From NCBI GenBank assembly GCA_021811525.1, contig JAJZOK010000094.1, forward strand, positions 1 through 11,023: a DNA stretch of 11,023 nucleotides. Direction: 5' to 3'. The stretch comes from Thermoplasmata archaeon. Its GTDB lineage: Archaea; Thermoplasmatota; Thermoplasmata; Thermoplasmatales; Thermoplasmataceae. The notes beneath the pieces are model-generated. The model did no database searches, was not told where the DNA came from, and saw only the letters and a program-made list of their open reading frames with translations. A program made the translations under genes and the position numbers. The first letter of the stretch is position 1; the number at the start of each line of letters is the position of its first letter. This document shows, in pieces, positions 1-4,901 of the stretch.

Positions 1-123
1 TTAGTCGGGAGGACAGAGTACAAGTTACGAGTCGGTGACTACAGAGTGATTGTGGACATTGAAGAAAATAGAAGAGTTATCATTGTTAGATCACTGGGTC
101 ATAGAAGGAACATCTACAAGTGA
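1..123 (+). CDS. RelE/ParE-family toxin, C-terminal part (5' end outside window)
   Basis: Frame 1 is open from the window edge to a TGA at 121-123 and gives 40 residues. They contain the typical end of an archaeal RelE-type mRNA interferase: a strand with YKLRVGDYRVIVDI, then VIIVRSLGHRRNIYK. The pattern of arginines (R10, R15, R30) and a late His-Arg-Arg followed by a terminal Tyr matches the RelE fold, whose members usually cleave mRNA on the ribosome; the ParE branch targets gyrase instead. The partner antitoxin, if present, lies upstream of the window. A T5 run at 147-151 could help termination. This gene lies outside the left repeat (179-199), so it belongs to the chromosome or to an older insertion and not to the element. 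Family identity is good; biochemical activity is inferred. Confidence 0.8.
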   Translation, partial: LVGRTEYKLRVGDYRVIVDIEENRRVIIVRSLGHRRNIYK

Positions 124-178
124 CCAGCCTCACTTTCTTGATCGTGTTTTTACAATCATGAAAGTCAATTGCGGTTAG

Positions 179-199
179 AATGGACCGGTCGGGATTTGA
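179..199. repeat. Left attachment site (distal copy of tRNA-Ala 3' end)
   Basis: Identical over 21 bases to 10924-10944, and divergent on both sides (g at 178 versus a at 10923; t at 200 versus a at 10945). It contains the T-loop-to-discriminator part of the tRNA but no D or anticodon arm, so it is not itself a tRNA gene. Confidence 0.85.
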
Positions 200-226
200 T
201 TAAAGTTTTAAGGGAATACGAACTTA

Positions 227-994
227 TTAATTGAGTAATTCATCCAAACTTCTTTCTTGTTTTATAAGTTCGCTAATTTTCTCCTTAAGCCCATCAGACA
301 TTAGATCACAAAATCCATAATGGCACATAGAGACGTTGAATTCCCCTTGCATTGCCCGTTCAACTAAATTCGGTACCTTGGAAATATCGCCTCCACTCCG
401 CTTCATGATTTCATTCTGGATTTTTCCCGTAAAGCCCTTAATTTCATCAAACACTTGGAGCTGCTCGTCTGAAGAAGTAAATGTTGAGGACAACCGAGAC
501 ATTGCGTCGATACCAACTACGCCCTCAGAAGTACTAAGTCTATCTTGCAGTTGAAGGCCTAGATCCAAGAGTTTTACATATTTTCTGATTGTTACAACGG
601 ATATGCCAGTTTCCTTGGACACTCTATCATAGTCGTGATATTTTTCAAACAGTGAACTGTAGCCCCTAGCCTTATCTATAGGAGACATATCTGACCTATG
701 TATATTTTCTATTAGTGATATTGTGAGATAATCGGTATCGTCTGACTCGCCCCTAATAATTGCAGCAATTTTTTGATATCCTAGTTTCTTGCAAGTGAGA
801 TATCTCCTTTGACCTACAATTAACTCGTATTCGTCTCCTTTTTGAACTACAGTTATTGGGCTGAGAAGACCTTTTTCCTTTATACTGTTTGCCAGGTCGT
901 CGAGATTTGCCTCTTCATTCCCGGCCAACAGGTCTTTTCTGGCATTTTGTTTAGATATTACTATTTTTGACATTTCTATGTCTCTGACTTCCAT
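227..994 (-). CDS. ParB/Spo0J-family DNA-binding protein
   Basis: A 255-residue protein with the two hallmarks of the ParB N-terminal domain: a GQRRY variant of the GERR nucleotide-binding box (about residues 61-65) and an ENIHRSDMSP box (about 96-105). A helix-turn-helix (DRVSKETGISVVTIRKYVKL, about 123-142) follows. ParB proteins bind centromere-like sites and slide on DNA using CTP; plasmid and phage relatives act in partition or transcription control. No ParA ATPase gene is in the window, so a regulatory or orphan role is as likely as partition. The frame opens with TTG at 1012, but I choose ATG at 994: a TATA-like box centred at about 1019 lies 25 bases before it, which fits a leaderless transcript beginning at this ATG. 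The gene is divergent from the nuclease gene at 1149. Confidence 0.85.
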   Translation of the reverse strand: MEVRDIEMSKIVISKQNARKDLLAGNEEANLDDLANSIKEKGLLSPITVVQKGDEYELIVGQRRYLTCKKLGYQKIAAIIRGESDDTDYLTISLIENIHRSDMSPIDKARGYSSLFEKYHDYDRVSKETGISVVTIRKYVKLLDLGLQLQDRLSTSEGVVGIDAMSRLSSTFTSSDEQLQVFDEIKGFTGKIQNEIMKRSGGDISKVPNLVERAMQGEFNVSMCHYGFCDLMSDGLKEKISELIKQERSLDELLN

Positions 995-1014
995 AGAATC
1001 ATATCTAACCAACG

Positions 1015-1023
1015 TTATTTAAG
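1015..1023 (-). promoter_or_regulatory. TATA-like box for the parB-family gene
   Basis: On the minus strand this reads cttaaataa. Its centre is 25 bases before the ATG at 994, the distance expected for an archaeal TATA box and a leaderless start. It supports ATG 994 over the upstream TTG at 1012, which would fall inside untranscribed DNA. Confidence 0.5.
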
Positions 1024-1100
1024 AGTTGTTTCGTACCATGGAGCCTGTATGAGCATTCATTGCCTAACAGCCCAAGAATGCAAGGAGTGGGGAACTATGG

Positions 1101-1121
1101 TATTAATATATGGCTTAAGCC
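1101..1121 (+). promoter_or_regulatory. TATA-like box followed by palindrome, nuclease gene promoter
   Basis: tattaatata (1101-1110) is a plausible archaeal TATA box, with transcription expected to begin near 1131. One base after it lies a perfect 10-base palindrome, ggcttaagcc (1112-1121), well placed to be a repressor site. A GGGAG sequence at 1132-1136 precedes the ATG at 1149 by 12 bases, which is a long spacing. Confidence 0.4.
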
Positions 1122-1148
1122 TATTTTTTTTGGGAGTAAGTGATTTCA

Positions 1149-2002
1149 ATGAGTTTAACGTCGATAATGAAAGGGGGGTTTTCAAAAGTGGTTGTTGCGA
1201 ATATTCCTATTCCAAAGAACCAGTTTAAGTCTTCGAAAAATTGTGTTGCTTGCCCTGAAACCAAGAACTACTCCCTTATTGGGACAGCGTTCAACTACCT
1301 TCTTCGGTCAGAGTTGAAGCGTCTCCATCCAGAATCCGTGGAAAACGGATTTATTGCCGAAACAGCATCATGTTGGTCGATAGGCACGTTAAATCAACTG
1401 GCTATTTTCAATCTCAAAATGCACAAATAGGTCCAAAAGAGTTACGTACAATGAAGATTGCGTCGGAGAGTTATAAAGAGAAAAGGGCCGTCTTCGTTGC
1501 GGGTGGAGCTCTCACGGATGATTTTATAGAAACAACGATTAAATTTGCAAGAATGGATACAGTTTTTAGAGCGGGAATCTACGATGATGTGAAGAAAAAA
1601 GTGGACTCACTCGGCATAAAAGACATAAGGGCACTTTATAACTTGATTCCTGAAGAATTCAAGAAATTCTCAGACCCGATGTTGCTTGACTCCATTTTTG
1701 GAGAAGCTTCGATGAAAGTGGGTGGGTCCGATGTAGATTTGATTATGGGCGATACTATGATCGACATTAAGACCACTAAGGAAATGAAACTCGACGAGTA
1801 TATTTGGTCACAGATTGTAGGTTACCTAATCCTTGCGGATGAGGCTCATAGAAATGAAGGGGCTCTTCCTAATGTCGAAAATCTAGGCCTGTACTTTTCT
1901 AGGTATGGCTATTTGTGGAGAATTAAAGCAAGTTATGTGCGAGAAAACCGCAATTACGAGGATGTGAAGAAGAAACTCTTAGGAAAGGGACGTGCGCTTT
2001 AA
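1149..2002 (+). pseudogene. PD-(D/E)XK nuclease-like protein, interrupted by a frameshift
   Basis: Two overlapping frames together give one protein. The first (ATG 1149, or GTG 1140; stop at 1430) carries the N-terminal part with IGTAFNYLLRSELKRLHP and GFIAE. The second is open from before ATG 1370 to 2002 and carries the nuclease core: GGSDVDLIMGDTMIDIKTTK, where D123, D132 and K134 (counted from 1370) form the D...(D/E)xK site, then QIVGYLILA and LGLYFSRYGYLWRI. From memory, homologues of this RecB-like family run continuously through both parts, so one base appears to be missing somewhere in about 1345-1430. PD-(D/E)XK proteins mostly cleave DNA; the target of this family is unknown to me. 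The shift may be true inactivation, programmed frameshifting or a sequencing error. The nuclease core without the N-terminal part might still be made from 1370 or 1451. The family call is strong and the broken state is seen directly. Confidence 0.75.
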
Positions 2003-2045
2003 ACTTGGAAAGCACATTTAGAGAAACGCAGTTGACCTTTGTAAA

Positions 2046-2053
2046 CCTTTTTT
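2046..2053 (+). terminator. Possible T-tract terminator after the nuclease gene
   Basis: A CC followed by six T residues lies 44 bases after the nuclease stop codon. Archaeal termination often needs only such a T run; no hairpin is evident. Confidence 0.25.
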
Positions 2054-2141
2054 GCGCTGAGATCGGAATCGTTCTTTGACAATAGTGTTATCACTGGTTA
2101 TTTTGCTGTGGGTGAGATTCTTCATCACAAAGCAAAGAAAG

Positions 2142-2176
2142 CTTTTATTCTTATGTGTCCATTACACATTAGGAGG
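2142..2176 (+). promoter_or_regulatory. Promoter region, candidate operator and strong ribosome binding site of the ubiquitin-like operon
   Basis: An A/T-rich box cttttatt (2142-2149) is the best TATA candidate. It is followed by an inverted repeat with 6-base arms, atgtgt (2153-2158) and acacat (2164-2169), separated by five bases; this could be an operator over the start region. AGGAGG at 2171-2176 is a near-perfect Shine-Dalgarno sequence, eight bases before the ATG at 2185. It is the strongest in the window and suggests high expression of the ubiquitin-like protein. Confidence 0.45.
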
Positions 2177-2184
2177 ATTTAGAA

Positions 2185-2433
2185 ATGGTCGAGGAAGAAA
2201 GAAAATTCGAAATCATCGTTAACGGCAAACCTAAGCCTTGGTACGAAGAGACTATAAACTACTCGCAAGTAGTTGATTTGACATTTCCGCCGCCACATAA
2301 ACCCACTGAAGTATTTACAGTGCAGTATAGCCATGGCCCTAAAGAAAACCGTGAGGGAACCCTTGTTGAAGGACAGGCAGTGACAATTAAAAGCGGCATG
2401 ATTTTTGATGTTACCAGGACTGATAAGTCGTAG
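2185..2433 (+). CDS. Ubiquitin-like protein, multiubiquitin family, single domain
   Basis: An 82-residue protein that is essentially one beta-grasp domain. It shows the pattern of the prokaryotic multiubiquitin family: EIIVNGKPKPW at residues 8-18, then VVDLTFPPP (about 29-37), VQYSHGP, GTLVEGQAV and KSGMIFDVTRTDKS at the very end. Members act as modifiers that are adenylated at the C-terminus by a linked E1-like enzyme. Here the chain ends in Thr-Asp-Lys-Ser with no diglycine, so trimming or a non-standard activation step would be needed if it is conjugated. The start at ATG 2185 is fixed by an AGGAGG eight bases upstream. Its 3' end overlaps the E1 gene by 26 bases. Family members with tandem domains are known; this one has a single copy. 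Family call is strong; a conjugated state is inferred. Confidence 0.88.
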   Translation: MVEEERKFEIIVNGKPKPWYEETINYSQVVDLTFPPPHKPTEVFTVQYSHGPKENREGTLVEGQAVTIKSGMIFDVTRTDKS

Positions 2434-3607
2434 CCCTGACCTGAAGCAACTCAGAGACGAGGGCTATGACATAAGTGTGGAAAATACCTATCTTTTGGTC
2501 AACCACGTACCTTATGTAAACAGCCAGAGGAACGTTGCGTATGGAACACTGATTTCGACTCTCGACCTAGCAGGTGATAGAACCACAAAACCACGGAATC
2601 ATGTGGTCTTGTGGGCAGGCTACTTCCCGTGCGATTCTAAAGGAGGGCAGCTTTCAATGCTAGTCAATGAGCAGAACAAGAACGAGAAGATACAGGAAGG
2701 CCTCGTTGCAACTTTCTCATTTTCACAGAAGCCCCGTCCTGAAGGCTATAATGACTACTACGAAAAAGTTACAACTTATGTTCGAATACTTGAGGGCCAC
2801 GCTCACGCTATTGATCCTAATGCGACAGCCAAGACTTTTCCAGTGTTAAAGCCTGAGGAAGAACAATCTGTTTTTTGCTATATGGATACTGCATCTAGCC
2901 GGGCTGGCATTTCTGCAGCCAATGAGAAGTTAAAGAGAGGTAAAATCGCCATAGTGGGATTAGGAGGAACCGGTGCCTACGTTTTGGATTTCGTAGCTAA
3001 GACTCCGGTCGAGGAGATTCACCTCTTTGATGGAGACTGTTTCCTCCAACATAACGCCTTCCGATCTCCGGGAGCTCCTGCCATTGATGACCTTGAAAAA
3101 AGGAAGTACAAAGTTGAATGGTTTGCTGAGGTCTACTCTAAGATGAGACACAATATATTCCCGCACGCCCAATCCGTTGATGAAAGAAACGTTGGTGACA
3201 TGAGCGACATGAGCTTCGCATTTCTTTGTATGGAAGGATCAAGTAAGAAAGCGATAGTTGACTTCCTTGTTGAAAAGAAGATACCTTTCATAGACGTGGG
3301 TATCGGCATGTACAATGATAATGATGTCCTTGGTGGCAACGCACGGGTGACAACCTGCACTCCCGACTTTTATGGGCACATACCAAAACGAATCAACTTT
3401 ACGGGCGACGGAAACAATGAGTATTCACGTGACATACAAATAGCAGACATGAATGCCCTGAATGCGGCCTTGGCAGTTATCAAATGGAAAAAGTTGTCAG
3501 GTTTTTATTTAGATATGGAAAAGGAACACAACACGACTTACGGCATTATCACGAATGTTATAACGAACGATGATCATCTTGAAGAAACAAAGAACAATCA
3601 GGCCTGA
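2408..3607 (+). CDS. ThiF/E1-like adenylyltransferase with N-terminal E2-like/DUF6791-type domain
   Basis: A 399-residue, two-part protein. Residues 1-170 begin SRSPDLKQLRDEGYD and include GTLISTLDLAG and AGYFPCDSKGG, as in the N-terminal domain found on E1 proteins of multiubiquitin operons (DUF6791, sometimes called E2-like); Cys75 in the YFPC motif is a candidate functional cysteine. Residues 178-360 form the Rossmann-type ThiF domain: IAIVGLGGTGAYVLDFVAKT with the glycine loop at 184-189, the acidic LFDGD at 206-210, HNAFR with Arg219, and later IQIADMNALNAALAVIKWKK. Such enzymes use ATP to adenylate the C-terminus of a ubiquitin-like protein, clearly the one encoded just upstream. No CxxC zinc pair of the MoeB/ThiF kind is present. 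ATG 2408 is preferred to the adjacent TTG 2405. The gene overlaps both neighbours (26 and 38 bases), so translation is probably coupled. Function as E1 is strongly supported by family and context. Confidence 0.9.
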   Translation: MLPGLISRSPDLKQLRDEGYDISVENTYLLVNHVPYVNSQRNVAYGTLISTLDLAGDRTTKPRNHVVLWAGYFPCDSKGGQLSMLVNEQNKNEKIQEGLVATFSFSQKPRPEGYNDYYEKVTTYVRILEGHAHAIDPNATAKTFPVLKPEEEQSVFCYMDTASSRAGISAANEKLKRGKIAIVGLGGTGAYVLDFVAKTPVEEIHLFDGDCFLQHNAFRSPGAPAIDDLEKRKYKVEWFAEVYSKMRHNIFPHAQSVDERNVGDMSDMSFAFLCMEGSSKKAIVDFLVEKKIPFIDVGIGMYNDNDVLGGNARVTTCTPDFYGHIPKRINFTGDGNNEYSRDIQIADMNALNAALAVIKWKKLSGFYLDMEKEHNTTYGIITNVITNDDHLEETKNNQA

Positions 3608-3962
3608 ATTCGTCGAGTTCATTCCCGATGATGTGAAGGAGGGTGTATTATATATATCCATTCGTTACGGCACAGCAACGCATAGATGCCCCTCTGGCTG
3701 CGGTGAAATTGTAGTAACGCCCGTCAAACCAACAGATTGGACACTTATTTGGAACGGCGAATCCGTCTCGCTATATCCATCAATAGGCAATTGGAGTCTC
3801 CCGTGCAAATCACATTACTGGATACGTGAGAACAAGATTATCTGGGCTCGAAAGTGGGACACAAGTGAAATCGAGCTGGGAAGAGAGATTGATGCTAGGA
3901 GTAAGGCCCGTTATTTTGACCGTAAGAAGCAGCAATGCCCAGATGATATTGATAAAGAGTAG
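3570..3962 (+). CDS. DUF6527-family protein, probable zinc-binding partner of the Ubl/E1 pair
   Basis: A 130-residue protein recognisable as DUF6527 by RPEFVEFIPDDVKEGVLYIS (residues 11-30), THRCPSGCGEIVVTP (37-51), the DWTLIWNGESVSLYPSIGNW stretch, and LPCKSHYWI (77-85). His38, Cys40, Cys44, Cys79 and His82 are positioned as likely metal ligands, so a treble-clef or similar zinc fold is plausible. The family is repeatedly found third in operons of multiubiquitin protein and ThiF; its activity is not known to me, and roles such as ligase helper, protease or target adaptor are only guesses. The ATG at 3570 lies inside the last 38 bases of the E1 gene in another frame, which indicates coupled translation. 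The charged tail (after residue 100) is not obviously structured. Family call confident; function unknown. Confidence 0.85.
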   Translation: MIILKKQRTIRPEFVEFIPDDVKEGVLYISIRYGTATHRCPSGCGEIVVTPVKPTDWTLIWNGESVSLYPSIGNWSLPCKSHYWIRENKIIWARKWDTSEIELGREIDARSKARYFDRKKQQCPDDIDKE

Positions 3963-3983
3963 GGAGCTATTTCGTATAACCAC

Positions 3984-3992
3984 CTATAAATA
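3984..3992 (+). promoter_or_regulatory. TATA-like box ahead of the structured non-coding region
   Basis: ctataaata is one of the closest matches to an archaeal TATA box in the window. A transcript from it would begin near 4013 and contain no gene until 4468, so it may produce a non-coding RNA or a long leader for the antitoxin gene. Confidence 0.4.
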
Positions 3993-3994
3993 TT

Positions 3995-4018
3995 CTGTTT
4001 GTTTTCCCCTACCCTTTT
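3995..4018 (+). terminator. Possible pyrimidine-rich terminator after the Ubl operon
   Basis: A T/C-rich run with two groups of four T lies 33 bases after the DUF6527 stop. This is acceptable as an archaeal terminator for the three-gene operon, but no hairpin supports it. Confidence 0.25.
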
Positions 4019-4108
4019 CCAAAGGTATGGTCGCAGTGCTGTGCAGTTATTGCCATTTGAATAGTTGAAGATCAGCACAGCACGAGAACCCCTTCATATC
4101 CAGTAATT

Positions 4109-4401
4109 CCGCACTGAGCGTAGCGACATTGTGCGGTCAAAAATCCCCTCCCCTGTTCCCTTTAAATTGCACTCCGCAGGAGAGAATAATGTGCCCGAAG
4201 CGAGCCGGAAGTCTTGCGTAGCAAGACCGAGTGGTGTAAGCGTTAGCGGTGGGTGGTGTGGAACACCAAGCGAAGCGAAGGTGTGTAGCACCATAGATAC
4301 ACCACGAGCGGCGAGCACAGGACACCACCCTGAATGAGCAAGGCGAATGAAGGGCTCTTTGAAGTAGAGTGCGAGACGTAAATCAAAAGAGGGGTTAGGG
4401 G
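4109..4401 (+). ncRNA. Candidate structured RNA or palindromic repeat element
   Basis: Nested pairings can be traced by eye. An outer stem joins cccctcccct (4145-4154) to two agggg blocks (4390-4394 and 4397-4401). A second joins 4167-4174 to 4367-4374 (8 pairs, one G-U). A third is gggtggtgt (4251-4259) with acaccaccc (4322-4330), 9 perfect pairs. Local hairpins are ccgcac/gtgcgg (4109-4136), ctcc/ggag (4172-4182), gtcttgc-gta-gcaagac (4211-4227, 7 perfect pairs), tggtgt-gga-acacca (4254-4268) and ggtg/cacc (4280-4292). Variants of agcgNNagcg recur at least four times. Some stems exclude each other, so more than one fold is possible. It may be an RNA made from the promoter at 3984, or a dispersed MITE-like repeat inserted here. 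No known RNA family is recognised. Strand is assumed from that promoter. Confidence 0.4.
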
Positions 4402-4424
4402 TGAATCTTGATTGAAGGCGAAGC

Positions 4425-4444
4425 ATACCAAAAGGTATTAAAAT
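4425..4444 (+). promoter_or_regulatory. Antitoxin promoter with overlapping inverted repeat
   Basis: tattaaaat (4436-4444) is centred 28 bases before the ATG at 4468, consistent with a leaderless or nearly leaderless transcript. An inverted repeat atacc-aaaa-ggtat (4425-4438) overlaps its upstream edge, as expected for autoregulation by a toxin-antitoxin complex; that role is inferred. Confidence 0.4.
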
Positions 4445-4467
4445 CTGAAAGAATATAGAGTTATATT

Positions 4468-4644
4468 ATGACCACAGCAAAACAGTCAAGGCTTGTAAGC
4501 ATTCCAAAATCGGATCTGAATAGCCTTGAGGCCACCATTGAGACTCTTGAGAATGAGTATGTAATGGATCAACTGGAAAGGAGCGAGCAGGACATACAGA
4601 AGGGAAGAGTTAGGAACGTTAGAGAGTTCCTGAAAGAGCTCTAA
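4468..4644 (+). CDS. RelB-like antitoxin, small
   Basis: A 58-residue protein, MTTAKQSRLVSIPKSD at the start, then LEATIETLENEYVMDQL (about 20-36), SEQDIQKGRVRNVREFL and a Lys-Glu-Leu end. The stretch 'TIETLEN-(x)-VM-x-QL-x-x-SE-x-DI-x-x-GR-x-R' is the pattern of archaeal RelB-type antitoxins, which wrap around RelE/ParE toxins with a C-terminal helix and are degraded under stress. No N-terminal DNA-binding domain is obvious beyond a possible short strand (RLVSIPK). The gene runs opposite to the toxin gene at 4641-4901, and their stop ends overlap by four bases. Antitoxin and toxin genes normally sit in one operon with the antitoxin first, so this pair is unusual. Identification by pattern is good; pairing with this toxin is inferred from adjacency. 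Confidence 0.7.
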   Translation: MTTAKQSRLVSIPKSDLNSLEATIETLENEYVMDQLERSEQDIQKGRVRNVREFLKEL

Positions 4645-4901
4645 TAATACTTCTTCGCCTCGTCTTTGTGAAGGATTGCTCTGAGCGTCACTTTCTTCTG
4701 CTCCTCGTTTATTTCATACCAGACCCTGAAAGGATCAATTCTGAGCTGCCATAGTCCGTGAAGCTTGCCTCTCAACGGCTTCCCTGACTGCGGTTCCTGT
4801 TCCAATCTCTCCGCCATGTGTTGCAGCCACTCTTTCTTATCCTTATGGTTCCTAGAGAATTCCTTCTCAAATGCTTCCGTGGATTCTACGGTGTAGGTCA
4901 T
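4641..4901 (-). CDS. RelE/ParE-family toxin downstream of res
   Basis: An 86-residue protein of typical RelE/ParE length. Helical N-terminus (STEAFEKEFSRN), then GKPLRGKLHGLWQLRIDPFR (residues 40-59) and VWYEINEEQKKVTLRAILHK, ending DEAKKYY. Lys46, Arg54, Arg59, His78 and the terminal tyrosines occupy the positions of the basic and aromatic residues that bind mRNA in RelE proteins. It starts with an ATG at 4901 immediately next to the res stop codon (4902-4904), with no spacer, so it is probably co-transcribed and translationally coupled with mod and res. The adjacent convergent gene at 4468 codes for a RelB-like protein. Whether the toxin cleaves ribosome-bound mRNA or targets gyrase cannot be told from sequence alone. 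Confidence 0.85.
   Translation of the reverse strand: MTYTVESTEAFEKEFSRNHKDKKEWLQHMAERLEQEPQSGKPLRGKLHGLWQLRIDPFRVWYEINEEQKKVTLRAILHKDEAKKYY

Larger units (their letters stand above)
3963..4467 (+). other. 505-base stretch with no credible protein gene; promoter and dense inverted repeats
   Basis: Between the DUF6527 stop and the antitoxin start I find no convincing coding frame. The stretch holds a TATA-like box (3984-3992), a pyrimidine-rich tract (3995-4018), a 9-base inverted repeat (4036-4044 with 4075-4083) and then a block of nested hairpins from 4109 to 4401. Open frames across it on the minus strand read through hairpin DNA, have low-complexity composition and no recognisable domain. 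Confidence 0.7.

Noticed and set aside
179..199. Second, degraded tRNA gene at the left edge
   Set aside because: Only the T-loop-to-3'-end part is present, with no trace of D-arm or anticodon arm, as expected for an attachment site.
995..1012. TTG at 1012 as start of the ParB-like protein
   Set aside because: It lies upstream of the transcription start expected from the TATA-like box at 1015-1023; ATG 994 fits a leaderless message.
4109..4401. CRISPR array
   Set aside because: The short repeats are degenerate, unevenly spaced and form hairpins; no constant repeat of 24-37 bases with regular spacers.
4094..4431. Open frames on the minus strand (110 and 62 residues) across the hairpin block
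   Set aside because: They read through overlapping inverted repeats in two frames, have odd composition and no domain or ribosome binding site; better explained as non-coding structure.
3963..4467. Replication origin of the element
   Set aside because: G-runs and inverted repeats are present, but I see no repeated origin-recognition-box motif with the usual flanking G-string, and the initiator gene is dead.
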